From Ruminococcaceae bacterium UBA7135 (GTDB lineage: Bacteria; Bacillota; Clostridia; Oscillospirales; Ruminococcaceae): a DNA stretch of 9,878 nt. Positions 1-7,219 of this stretch are shown in pieces. The position numbers and the translations under genes are program-made. The stretch lies in assembly GCA_002492075.1 (NCBI GenBank), contig DKXD01000043.1, positions 7,162 through 17,039 of the forward strand. Reading direction: 5' to 3'. A model generated the notes under the pieces. That model had not been told where the DNA came from. It made no database searches and was given only the letters and a program-made list of their open reading frames with translations. How positions within the stretch are numbered: position 1 is the first letter of the stretch; the number at the start of each line of letters is the position of its first letter.

Positions 1-321
1 CTTTTCACCTTTCCCGACTATATCATCCGAGCTTGAGTAAAGTTTATCAACATCGCTTTGCAAAAGTTCGATAACCTTTACGCTATCATTTCCCAATTCG
101 GATTTCGGAACATAAATTCTCCCGCGCGTAAATTCTGCGAAATAACGGTATCTGTCGCCCTCATCAACAAACTGCCACTGCAATTTTAAAATAAACTCGC
201 TAAGAACCACCCAATCGGGCGAAAGCGGCGGCAACTCCTTAGACGGCAAATGCTCACGGTTGTATTCCGCTCTTTTTCCGTATTCTTCGCGCTCCTTATT
301 GGCAGATTCATTAATGTTCAT
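1..321 (-). CDS. Hypothetical protein, paralogue of the gene at 412-888 (3' end beyond the window)
   Basis: The frame is open for 107 codons from an ATG at 321-319 to the left edge, so the C-terminus is missing. A ribosome site (GAGAGGTG) lies about 6 nt upstream of the ATG and supports this start. The protein is hydrophilic, has no signal peptide or membrane segment, and begins with a charged region. Residues 20-26 read YNREHLP, followed by a proline-rich PPLSP; the neighbour at 412-888 has YNREHLP and PPIHP at residues 53-59 and 64-68. A second shared patch is DSV...L..SD (residues 79-90 here, 96-107 there). The neighbour's N-terminal membrane helix is absent. I recognise no known family. 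It is probably the last visible gene of an ilvD-led transcript and arose with its neighbour by duplication. Function unknown. Confidence 0.8.
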   Translation of the reverse strand, partial: MNINESANKEREEYGKRAEYNREHLPSKELPPLSPDWVVLSEFILKLQWQFVDEGDRYRYFAEFTRGRIYVPKSELGNDSVKVIELLQSDVDKLYSSSDDIVGKGEK

Positions 322-344
322 TTGCACACCTCTCGGCGAAACAT

Positions 345-394
345 TTAATACTCAAAAACCGCTTTTGTGTTCCCGAAGTAACTATTTTAGCGTA
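345..394 (-). pseudogene. Remnant of the 3' end of ilvD
   Basis: Read on the minus strand, this stretch aligns with the last 16 codons plus stop of ilvD (920-970). By my hand alignment 37 of 48 positions match, with one single-base deletion. Before the deletion it encodes YAKIVTS (ilvD: YAKMVTS); after it the other frame gives GNTKAVFEY and stop (ilvD: ANTGAVFED and stop). Similarity ends abruptly beyond the tyrosine codon at 394. The fragment lies 23 nt upstream of the gene starting at 321, comparable to the 31 nt between the true ilvD stop and the gene at 888. It has no start of its own and is not expected to be translated. It marks a duplication endpoint. Confidence 0.75.
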
Positions 395-411
395 AACGAC
401 CCTTTTAGATG

Positions 412-888
412 TTATAAATTGGGAATTCTCCGCAGGTAGTAAAATATATGTACAGAGGCATCGATGCTTTTCTCGGAGAGCAAATACTTCTCACGCAGAT
501 ACTTCTTTATGACCTCTTTTTCCTCCGCCAAGGAAAAGCCGGTGGGATTCCAAAAAAACCAATTAATATCACTGATAATGAGCCGCGCATAACTCACCGA
601 ATCTTCGTCGTATTCATCTAAAGGGGGCGGGTTTAACAAAAACGTTGTGTATTTTTGCATAATACTGTCAACTTCCTCGTGGATAGGGTGGATAGGCGGT
701 ATTTGTGTGTTTGGCAGGTGTTCGCGGTTGTATTTTACCGTTTGGAGGAATTTTTCTCGTCCTTCCTCGGAAAGCCGCTCTTCTCTCAACGCTTTCTTTG
801 CCTTTGACCGCCGAGACAATTCGCTGACAACATAAAACAGCACACAAACGGCAACACCGAAAATCGACCAACCGATAACGAATTCCAT
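412..888 (-). CDS. Hypothetical single-pass membrane protein downstream of ilvD
   Basis: This 158-residue protein has a hydrophobic helix at about residues 4-22, followed by a basic stretch (SRRSKAKK), which suggests an N-terminal membrane anchor with the rest in the cytoplasm. The start ATG at 888-886 is preceded by a GGGGGT ribosome site about 7 nt away. It starts 31 nt after the ilvD stop, so it is very likely cotranscribed with ilvD. Residues 53-59 (YNREHLP), a proline-rich patch at 64-68 and a DSV...L..SD patch at 96-107 are shared with the protein encoded at 321-1. The C-terminal third is rich in lysine, glutamate and aromatic residues and looks helical. I do not recognise a family. The link to branched-chain amino acid synthesis is positional only. 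Confidence 0.85.
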   Translation of the reverse strand: MEFVIGWSIFGVAVCVLFYVVSELSRRSKAKKALREERLSEEGREKFLQTVKYNREHLPNTQIPPIHPIHEEVDSIMQKYTTFLLNPPPLDEYDEDSVSYARLIISDINWFFWNPTGFSLAEEKEVIKKYLREKYLLSEKSIDASVHIFYYLRRIPNL

Positions 889-919
889 AGCCGTACCCCC
901 ATCAAACTGTCAGCCGCTG

Positions 920-2575
920 TCAGTCCTCAAAAACCGCGCCCGTGTTCGCAGAAGTTACCATTTTCGCGTAGCGCTTGAGGTAGCCGTCAAACTCGCGCGG
1001 AGCCTTAACGCCTTTCTTACGGCGCTCCTCGATAACCACATCGTCAACAAGCAGTTCAACCTTACGGTTCGGAATGTCGATGTGTATCTTGTCGCCGTCC
1101 TCTACGAACGCGATAAGACCGCCCTCCGCAGCCTCGGGAGAAACGTGCCCGATAGCCGCGCCGCGAGACGCTCCGCTGAAACGACCATCCGTGATGAGCG
1201 CAACACTGCCGTCCAAGCCCTTGCCGACGATAGCCGCCGTGGGAGCAAGCATTTCGGGCATTCCCGGACCGCCCTTAGGTCCCTCATAGCGGATAACCAC
1301 AACGTCCCCCGCCTTTATCTTGCCGCCGAGAATAGCGTCGCAAGCGTCCTGTTCGCCGTCGAATACGCGAGCCGTTCCCGTAAAGTCCATCATCTCGGGC
1401 TTTACCGCGCCCTGCTTAACAACAGAGCCATTCACCGCGAGGTTGCCGCTCAAAATCGCTATACCGCCGTCCTTGCGGATAGGCTCCGCGCAGGAGTGAA
1501 CGATCACGCCGTCGCCGTCACGAGCCGCCGCGATACGCTCCTTTTGAGTACCCGAAACCGTCTGAACGTCCTCGTTGATATGTCCGCCCTTGGAAAGCTC
1601 GCGGATAACCGTTTGAATACCGCCGACTGCGTTCAAGTCGGTGATGAACACGCTGCTTGCGGGATTGAGCTTTGCGAGCTGCGGAGTTTTGCGGCTCATA
1701 GCGTCGATGTCGTCAAGAGTGATGTCAACCTTAGCTTCGTGAGCGATAGCCAACAGGTGCAGAACCGTGTTCGAGGAAGCGCCTATCGCCATATCGGTAG
1801 CCAACGCATTCAGCATATTTTTCTTGGTAAGTATATCGGACGGACGAATGTTCTGCTTTACAAGCTCTACAACGCGTTCGCCGCTCTCCTTTGCCAGACG
1901 TCTGCGCGCGGAGTTTACCGCGGGTTCCGTGCCCGCCGTCGGCAGAGCAAGTCCAATCGCTTCTGTAAGGCAGTTCATTGAATTCGCGGTGTACATTCCC
2001 GAGCAAGAGCCGCAGGTCGGGCAGGCGTTGTCTTCATAATCCTTGATGACCTCGTCGCCTATTTCGCCGTTGGTGTACTGACCGATAGCCTCATAAATCT
2101 CGGAATAGCCCACGCGCTTGCCCTGAACGCAGCCGGGGTTCATAGGACCGCCGCTCACGAAAATGGACGGTAAATTCATTCTTGCCGCCGCCATTACCAT
2201 TCCGGGAACAATCTTATCACAGTTCGGGATAAACACAACGCCGTCTAACGGGTGCGCCGTAAGCATAACCTCGATACTGTCCGCGATAAGCTCACGCGAA
2301 GCCAGCGAATAGCGCATACCCTTGTGGTTCATAGCCAGACCGTCGCACACGCCTATGGTAAAGAACTCAAACGGCACGCCGCCCGCGTTTCTGATACCGT
2401 CCTTAACGTAACGCGAAATTTCGTGCAAATGCTGATGTCCCGGAACATAGTCGCTCGCCGCGCATACAACCGCGATAAACGGCTTGTTCATCTCGCTGTC
2501 GATAACTCCGAGCGATTTCAGAACCGCTCTGTGCGGAGTTTTTTCTACTCCCTCTTTAATTAAATCGGATCTCAT
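920..2575 (-). CDS. ilvD: Dihydroxy-acid dehydratase IlvD
   Basis: The 551-residue protein catalyses the third common step of valine and isoleucine synthesis: dehydration of 2,3-dihydroxy-isovalerate (or 3-methylvalerate) to the 2-keto acid, using an Fe-S cluster and Mg. Family motifs are clear: VPGHQHL near residue 44, GVCDGLAM at 75-82, NCDK at 118-121 (cluster cysteine C119), ACPTCGSCSGM at 184-194 (C185, C188, C191) and GRFSGASRG at 464-472. The length is normal for the short bacterial form. PGH replaces the PCN seen in the form whose first cluster cysteine sits there, so this groups with the E. coli-like type. The ATG at 2575-2573 has an AGAAAGG ribosome site about 11 nt upstream. No other ilv or leu gene is visible nearby. 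A fragment of its 3' end is repeated at 345-394. Confidence 0.97.
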   Translation of the reverse strand: MRSDLIKEGVEKTPHRAVLKSLGVIDSEMNKPFIAVVCAASDYVPGHQHLHEISRYVKDGIRNAGGVPFEFFTIGVCDGLAMNHKGMRYSLASRELIADSIEVMLTAHPLDGVVFIPNCDKIVPGMVMAAARMNLPSIFVSGGPMNPGCVQGKRVGYSEIYEAIGQYTNGEIGDEVIKDYEDNACPTCGSCSGMYTANSMNCLTEAIGLALPTAGTEPAVNSARRRLAKESGERVVELVKQNIRPSDILTKKNMLNALATDMAIGASSNTVLHLLAIAHEAKVDITLDDIDAMSRKTPQLAKLNPASSVFITDLNAVGGIQTVIRELSKGGHINEDVQTVSGTQKERIAAARDGDGVIVHSCAEPIRKDGGIAILSGNLAVNGSVVKQGAVKPEMMDFTGTARVFDGEQDACDAILGGKIKAGDVVVIRYEGPKGGPGMPEMLAPTAAIVGKGLDGSVALITDGRFSGASRGAAIGHVSPEAAEGGLIAFVEDGDKIHIDIPNRKVELLVDDVVIEERRKKGVKAPREFDGYLKRYAKMVTSANTGAVFED

Positions 2576-2607
2576 TTTTAAAACAACCTTTCTTTAATTT
2601 AAATACA

Positions 2608-2628
2608 TCGGCTAAACGCCGACTTTTT
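2608..2628. other. Small hairpin in the gap before ilvD
   Basis: TCGGC-TAAAC-GCCGA (2608-2622) forms a 5-bp stem with a 5-nt loop. On the plus strand it is followed by CTTTTT, terminator-like, but no plus-strand gene ends here. On the minus strand, in the direction of the lipoprotein-ilvD transcript, it is followed by a mixed A/T tract rather than a T run. It could weakly separate ilvD from the lipoprotein gene or be chance. Confidence 0.25.
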
Positions 2629-2644
2629 GCCAAATATCTGAAAC

Positions 2645-3589
2645 TTAATACTCGTAAGAGCTTGTGATATAGCGTCCCCGCGTTTCCGCACCGTCTTCAA
2701 TGTTGAACGACTTTTCCGACGTTTGCTTGTTATCGGAATTGTATTCATATTCCGTGCGGGTCTCGTAGGTCACGGCGCCGTCCGCGTCATTGACGCGCTT
2801 TTTATGCTTAGAAAGCACGTTGCCGCGCTCGTCGTAGGTGTATTCGCTCACCGTCTTCGCGCCGGAAGAAGAACAGGTCTCGCGAACGACTTCTCCCTTG
2901 TCGTTATACTCATATTCGTCAACGGAAAAAACGCTGCCGTTAGAATTGTGATAGGTCTCGCGGACAAGCCGCCCCTGCGCGTCGTATTCGGGCTTAGTTT
3001 CGTTTACCGTCGTAGTGTCGAGAGCCGCGGTATAATGCGTAGTCTTTATCAGCGTTCCGTGCTCGTCATACTCATAGACCTCATCCAAAGTACCGCCGTC
3101 GCTGTTCGTATATCGCCTTTTCGTTACAAGCCCGTCGTCGTTATATTCATACTCGGTAACGGAATTTGTAACGCTCTCGTATTTCTTAACGATATTTCCG
3201 TCCTTGTCATACTCGTAGGCGTAGTAATACTTTCTCTCGTCAATTATCGCGATCATATTGTCGTGGTCGTCGAAAACCGTATAATACGTGCTCTTCACCG
3301 AACCGTCCTTATTATGAGCGGTATTCGTGCTGATACAAAACGCCTTTCCGCGCGAAGGCATATCCTCAGAACCCATCAGATCGCCGACCTTGGGCTTTTC
3401 GATACTGACGGGAGCGCTCTGGGCTGAACTTGAAGCACCCGCCGCAGAGCTTGAAACACTCGCCGCCGCGCTCGAATTGCTCTCAATAACGGGCTTTGAC
3501 GGTGCGGAAACCTCGGAGTTCCCGGAATTATCGCAAGCGGTCAAAGTTAAAACCGCCGCGAAGCATAGTACAAACACGAGTTTCTTCAT
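2645..3589 (-). CDS. Lipoprotein with YD/RHS-like tandem repeats
   Basis: This 314-residue protein begins with a lipoprotein signal peptide: MKK, a hydrophobic core and a lipobox LTAC with C19 as the lipidated cysteine. It should be exported and anchored on the outer face of the membrane. Residues 37-60 form a Ser/Ala-rich linker. From about residue 126 to the end there are seven degenerate repeats of 21-31 residues with a core like Y-E-Y-D/N-x-x-G-x-(L/V)-V (starts near 126, 147, 172, 200, 226, 250 and 281), ending in a last YEY. These resemble the YD/RHS repeats of cell-surface beta-filament proteins but are short, with no toxin or cargo domain. The start has an AGAAAGGG ribosome site and lies 12 nt after the glucokinase stop, so translation is probably coupled. 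Substrate and role are unknown. Confidence 0.85.
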   Translation of the reverse strand: MKKLVFVLCFAAVLTLTACDNSGNSEVSAPSKPVIESNSSAAASVSSSAAGASSSAQSAPVSIEKPKVGDLMGSEDMPSRGKAFCISTNTAHNKDGSVKSTYYTVFDDHDNMIAIIDERKYYYAYEYDKDGNIVKKYESVTNSVTEYEYNDDGLVTKRRYTNSDGGTLDEVYEYDEHGTLIKTTHYTAALDTTTVNETKPEYDAQGRLVRETYHNSNGSVFSVDEYEYNDKGEVVRETCSSSGAKTVSEYTYDERGNVLSKHKKRVNDADGAVTYETRTEYEYNSDNKQTSEKSFNIEDGAETRGRYITSSYEY

Positions 3590-3601
3590 AATAAACCCTT
3601 T

Positions 3602-4570
3602 CTAGCTCTTAAACAGCATTGCCGCGCCGATCATACCCGCGTCGTTGCCGAGCGAACAGATCACTATTTCCGTGTTCTTAGCGGAGTTTTTGGAGTATAT
3701 CTGCTCCGCGACGGCGGCTTTCAGCGGAGTTAAAAGCGTGTCGCCCTCATTGCACACGCCGCCGCCGATACAGAGAATATCCGGCTGGAATATGTTGATA
3801 GCGTTCGCAATGCCGCAGGACAGGTACTTTATGTACTGCTCCGTAATCGCCTTGCCCGTCGGATCGTCCTGTTTCATTGCCTTATATGCCGTGCGGGCGC
3901 TCACCTTGCCGTCCTCGCGTATCATTTTCGCCACAAGAGAATTGGGGTTCAGCTCGCTTGCCTGAGCCGTCATTTTAACTAAGCCCGTCGCCGAGGAGTA
4001 CGCCTCAAAGCAGCCCTTTCTGCCGCAGGTGCAGGGCAGCCCGTCCACCACTATCACCGTGTGACCAAGCTCGCCGCCCGCAAAGTTCGCGCCGCGGTAC
4101 AGCTTGCCGTCAATGACTATCCCCGAGCCTACGCCCGTTCCGAGAGTTATCACGACCGCGCTGTTCGCGCCCTTCGCCGCGCCCGCAACGAACTCGCCAA
4201 ACGCCGCCGCGTTCGCGTCGTTTTCGAGATACGTCGGTACTCCGAACTCGTCCTCAATGTCCTTTTTCAGCGGCACGTTCACAAATCCGAGATTGTTTGA
4301 GTACTCAACCACTCCGCTTGCCTGATTGCAGGTGCCTGGGCAGCCTATTCCTATCGAATGAGCCGCCGAGGGAGCAATCCCCGCCTCCTCGCACGCGATG
4401 CGGACAGCGCTCTTAATCTCGCCCAAAACCTCCGCGTATTCGGGCGGAGTGTCTTTCCTGTCGCGAGGATTTGTCTTGACCTTAGAGCGCGCTATTATCT
4501 CGCAGCCCTCGTTTACAACGCCGCACGCGATATTTGTTCCGCCAACGTCAACGCCTATATAGTAAGCCAT
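3602..4570 (-). CDS. glk: ROK-family glucokinase
   Basis: The 322-residue protein is expected to phosphorylate glucose to glucose 6-phosphate with ATP in the cytoplasm. The N-terminal phosphate-binding motif DVGGTN is at residues 8-13. The catalytic aspartate is in ENDAN (D118). TLGTGVGSG at 142-150 is the second nucleotide loop. The ROK zinc site is complete: ELGH (H170), then CTCGRKGC with C180, C182 and C187, followed by FEAYSS. Length fits the family. The ATG at 4570 follows a GGGAGG ribosome site that begins just after the manA stop codon TGA, 13 nt upstream, so translation is coupled to manA. ROK proteins also include fructokinases, N-acetylmannosamine kinases and sugar-responsive repressors. 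There is no N-terminal helix-turn-helix, which excludes a repressor; glucose is favoured by family resemblance but not proved. Confidence 0.9.
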   Translation of the reverse strand: MAYYIGVDVGGTNIACGVVNEGCEIIARSKVKTNPRDRKDTPPEYAEVLGEIKSAVRIACEEAGIAPSAAHSIGIGCPGTCNQASGVVEYSNNLGFVNVPLKKDIEDEFGVPTYLENDANAAAFGEFVAGAAKGANSAVVITLGTGVGSGIVIDGKLYRGANFAGGELGHTVIVVDGLPCTCGRKGCFEAYSSATGLVKMTAQASELNPNSLVAKMIREDGKVSARTAYKAMKQDDPTGKAITEQYIKYLSCGIANAINIFQPDILCIGGGVCNEGDTLLTPLKAAVAEQIYSKNSAKNTEIVICSLGNDAGMIGAAMLFKS

Positions 4571-4583
4571 TTTCAGCCTCCCA

Positions 4584-5552
4584 TCAAACGATGTCCGAAA
4601 GTATTACCTCACATTTGCCGGTAATTGTGAACTCGCCGGAGTTCGCCGCGACAAAGAAGCTGTCGCCTTTCTTCGCCTTTTGAGAGCCGTCCGCGCTCTT
4701 TATCTCCGCCGAGCCGTCAAGGAACAGCAGGCTCTTAAACGACTTTGCGTCCGCGTTGAGCGTCATTGTGCCGTCAATTTCAAGCTTGCTTACGTTAAAG
4801 TACTCGCAGGAGCGCAGCAGCGTTTTTACGCCGCCCTCGATCTTTTCGGGCTTGCCCTGAGCGGTCGTGGGATACTTCGGAGGCTTGCGCTCGGTAACGT
4901 CAAGCGCCTTTTCGATATGCAGCTCGCGCGGCTTACCGTCCTTGCCTACTCTGCCGTAGTCATAAACGCGATAGGTCGTGTTGGAATTCTGCTGTATCTC
5001 CGCTATGAGTATCCCCTTGCCTATCGCGTGGAGCGTTCCGCTCTCTATAAAGAACACGTCGCCCTTGTGTACGGGAACGTTGTTCGCAACCTCAAGCAGA
5101 GTGTTGTTCTTTATGCGCTCGGCGAACTCCTCCTTGGTTATCTCGTGCTTAAAGCCGTAAAGCAGCTCCGCGCCGTCGTTGCAGTCAACGATATACCACA
5201 TCTCGGTCTTTCCGTACTCTCCCTCGACCTTCAAAGCGTACTCGTTGCTTGGGTGAACCTGAACAGACAGGTTGTCCTTGGCGTCGATAAGCTTGATAAG
5301 TATCGGGAAGTACTCAAAGCGGTCGCAGTTGGTGCCGAGAGAAGCTGTTTTCCCTTTTGTTTCAATAAATTCCGAAAGCGTTTTGCCATTGAAGTCGCCG
5401 CCGTCGATAACACTTTGACCGTCCTTGTGGCACGAAAGCTCCCAGCTTTCGGCTATCTTATCGGAATCCAGCTTTTTTCCGTACTCCTCGCGAAGCCTGT
5501 TGCCGCCCCAGATATAATCCTTGCATGGGGCGATAAGTTTCAAAATGCTCAT
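4584..5552 (-). CDS. manA: Mannose-6-phosphate isomerase, class I
   Basis: The 322-residue zinc enzyme interconverts mannose 6-phosphate and fructose 6-phosphate. It has the cupin motifs of the short Bacillus-type class I enzyme: KDYIWGG near residue 11, VQVHPS with zinc ligands Q98 and H100, KTEMWY with E117, and SGTLHAIG with H175. The catalytic arginine is probably R195 in TTYRVYDYGR. The C-terminal part (about 230-322) is the smaller second cupin domain, as expected at this length. The ATG at 5552 has a GGAAAGGGA ribosome site and lies 25 nt after the LUD gene stop. With the coupled glucokinase downstream, it suggests a constitutive hexose-entry unit rather than a transporter-linked mannose operon, since no PTS or permease gene is visible. 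Confidence 0.95.
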   Translation of the reverse strand: MSILKLIAPCKDYIWGGNRLREEYGKKLDSDKIAESWELSCHKDGQSVIDGGDFNGKTLSEFIETKGKTASLGTNCDRFEYFPILIKLIDAKDNLSVQVHPSNEYALKVEGEYGKTEMWYIVDCNDGAELLYGFKHEITKEEFAERIKNNTLLEVANNVPVHKGDVFFIESGTLHAIGKGILIAEIQQNSNTTYRVYDYGRVGKDGKPRELHIEKALDVTERKPPKYPTTAQGKPEKIEGGVKTLLRSCEYFNVSKLEIDGTMTLNADAKSFKSLLFLDGSAEIKSADGSQKAKKGDSFFVAANSGEFTITGKCEVILSDIV

Positions 5553-5577
5553 GTTTTCAGTCCCTTTCCGTATGTAT

Positions 5578-6195
5578 TCAATAGCCCAGCTTTTCGCCTA
5601 CTATGATGACCTTAATTCTATCGGGAACACGCTGCTGAGCCAGCGTCACGTAAGAGCAGCATATTCTGTCCTCGCTGTGGCAATGACCGCACACGCCCGT
5701 TTTGGCACAGGGCGTATTCTTTTCAAGACGCACGGTATTCATTGGAGCGGCAGTTTGTTCAACGCGCTTTTCGGCTTCTTCAAGATCCTTGACGATCTTG
5801 TTCACGCCTGTCACGACTATAACTTGTTTAGGTCCAAATATCATTGCCGAAACTCTGTTCCCGTTGCCGTCAACGTTATAAAGCTCTCCGTTCTCGGTGA
5901 GTGCGTTGGTGCTTGCAAGGAAGGTGTCCGATACAAACGCCTTACGCATTATCTCCTCGACCTCTTCCCGATTCCTGCCCGACGAACGATCCAAATACGC
6001 GCCGCCGAACTCCTTTTTCAGCATATCGATAACGCCGCACTCATTCAGCGTCATCGAGCCGCCTGAGGTGATAAGCTTATCGCCTTTTACCAATTCCCTA
6101 ACGATATCACAAGCAGCAGCACTGTTTTCGGCATAATACGGCTTCATTCTGTTCGCCCGAAGAGCTTCCATAGTTCTTTCAATTCTTTCTTCCAT
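5578..6195 (-). CDS. LUD-domain (DUF162, LutC/YkgG-like) protein
   Basis: This 205-residue protein has the pattern of the stand-alone clostridial 'lactate utilization protein' family: TSGGSMTLNECGV at about 43-55, a central STNALTENGELYNVDGNGN segment at 95-113, and the MIFGPKQVIVVTGVNKIV strand at 118-135. The C-terminus carries a cysteine cluster with C163, C169, C172, C179 and C180, a possible metal or Fe-S site. The ATG at 6195-6193 has a perfect AGGAGG ribosome site at 6204-6209. LutC-type proteins belong to an L-lactate oxidation complex with LutA and LutB, but neither partner is visible here, so the name is a family label. Solitary copies of this type are common in clostridia and their reaction is not established. 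It starts a tight gene string leading into manA. Confidence 0.85.
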   Translation of the reverse strand: MEERIERTMEALRANRMKPYYAENSAAACDIVRELVKGDKLITSGGSMTLNECGVIDMLKKEFGGAYLDRSSGRNREEVEEIMRKAFVSDTFLASTNALTENGELYNVDGNGNRVSAMIFGPKQVIVVTGVNKIVKDLEEAEKRVEQTAAPMNTVRLEKNTPCAKTGVCGHCHSEDRICCSYVTLAQQRVPDRIKVIIVGEKLGY

Positions 6196-6217
6196 AATAC
6201 ATTCCTCCTAATTGATT

Positions 6218-6247
6218 TATATAATAAACCCTTACATATACACGCAA
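6218..6247 (-). promoter_or_regulatory. Possible promoter for the LUD-manA-glk string
   Basis: In the 70-nt gap after the LCP-like gene, the minus strand has TTGCGT (6247-6242) and, 18 nt on, TATATA (6223-6218); TATTAT overlaps at a shorter spacing. Transcription would begin only a few bases before the AGGAGG site of the LUD gene. The match is modest and the region is AT-rich, so it may be chance. Confidence 0.25.
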
Positions 6248-6265
6248 TATCACATTTCCCCAAGG

Positions 6266-7156
6266 CTATACAAGTCCCGCCTTTTGTTTTATGGTGATAA
6301 GCGAGTTTTCCGCGACCTTAAAACTGCCGTCCTCAGCGTATTCCCCATAGGGTATATAAAAATCCGCAGGCATTGCGCCGTATTTTATGGTATTCAAAAG
6401 TGCCGCCTTGTGCTGTTTGTATACATCAAGCGTGAGGTTGGTATCGGATGTTCTCATTATCATTTCAAAATACGTATCAAGAAGATTGCTGTCTACATTG
6501 TTGTAATTCTGGTTGATAAGCTCCGATAAAATATCGCCCGCCATCTTAAATCTGTACGCTTCACCGTCTTCATAATCCGCCTTTACTATAAGCTGATATA
6601 TATCATTGGGCGTGAGAAGATGTGTACCGGAATTAAAAGTTGATATTTCGCCAGCTTCATTTATAATAACGGTTCTGGGCAGCGAGTACTCAACGTTGCC
6701 GAACGCCGCTATCAGGTCTTCAAAGCTCTGCCTGTCCATTTTCACGAAAGAGGTGCAGCCAACGTCTAATTCTCTGTTGACTACCTTAATGACCTCCGCT
6801 CCGCCCTGCGCCGCATACACGTTAGGCAGAGTTCTTCCCTCGTTTTCAATGCTTATGCCGTTTGACAGCGGAATAAACACCAAACGGTTTTCAGGGGCAT
6901 TGTACTCAACCAAACAAAAGAACTCGGGGCTGTCGTTCACGCCCTCAGAAATCATCGTAAGAAGCCGAAAGTTGTGTTCGGGAGTGGGCACGAAATCATC
7001 GGTAAGCTCGCCGGTCGCGTCATTGATACCGGTATCCTGGGTGTCAGATGGAAAAAGATACCACCTGAACACAAAAATAGCCGCAATAACAAACGCCAGC
7101 GTAATGCCGAACGCTATAAAATAAATATACCAATTGCTTTTTCTGCGGACATACAT
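6266..7156 (-). CDS. Membrane-anchored LytR-CpsA-Psr (LCP)-like protein, probably catalytically degenerate
   Basis: This 296-residue protein has a basic N-terminus, one membrane helix at about residues 9-31 and an extracytoplasmic domain. The fold pattern of LCP proteins is recognisable: a FRLLTMI strand at 63-69, LVEYN...RLVFIPL at 82-97, NVYAAQGGAEVIKVVNREL at 112-130, then FVKMDRQSFEDLIAAFGNV at 137-155 and the GTHLL turn near 177. Active LCP enzymes transfer wall teichoic acid or other glycopolymers to peptidoglycan and use arginines in an RSD-type motif, an IPRDT motif and a later RFR region. Here these read NDSPEF, IPLSNG and LIVKAD, so the catalytic arginines appear lost. The start has an AGAAAGGA ribosome site about 10 nt upstream. 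It diverges from alr, another cell-wall gene. The family call rests on my own alignment by eye. Confidence 0.65.
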   Translation of the reverse strand: MYVRRKSNWYIYFIAFGITLAFVIAAIFVFRWYLFPSDTQDTGINDATGELTDDFVPTPEHNFRLLTMISEGVNDSPEFFCLVEYNAPENRLVFIPLSNGISIENEGRTLPNVYAAQGGAEVIKVVNRELDVGCTSFVKMDRQSFEDLIAAFGNVEYSLPRTVIINEAGEISTFNSGTHLLTPNDIYQLIVKADYEDGEAYRFKMAGDILSELINQNYNNVDSNLLDTYFEMIMRTSDTNLTLDVYKQHKAALLNTIKYGAMPADFYIPYGEYAEDGSFKVAENSLITIKQKAGLV

Positions 7157-7190
7157 AATCTATGTTTTCCTTTCTTTTTTCACAAAATAT

Positions 7191-7219
7191 CTTAAAATAT
7201 CTATTGATTTTTTTGCCAA
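7191..7219 (-). promoter_or_regulatory. Possible promoter of the LCP-like gene
   Basis: On the minus strand TTGGCA (7219-7214) is followed after 17 nt by TTTAAG (7196-7191), five and four matches to the sigma-A consensus. The predicted 5' leader would be about 28 nt. It overlaps the opposite-facing promoter at 7204-7232, so the two could not be occupied at once. Confidence 0.35.

Noticed and set aside
1082..1981. Long plus-strand open frame (299 codons) opposite ilvD
   Set aside because: ilvD on the minus strand has full motif support; this frame has no ribosome site, no recognisable domain and an arginine/alanine-rich composition typical of an antisense shadow.
2604..2633. Promoter for ilvD using TTGGCA at 2633-2628
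   Set aside because: The -35 match is good, but at 17-18 nt spacing the -10 reads CGATGT or GATGTA, with too few matches.
4680..5606. Long plus-strand open frame (308 codons) opposite manA
   Set aside because: manA carries all its zinc ligands on the other strand. The plus-strand frame lacks motifs and a ribosome site.
5578..6195. Annotation as a complete lactate oxidation (LutABC) locus
   Set aside because: Only a single LUD-domain gene is present; no LutA- or LutB-like Fe-S protein is visible next to it.
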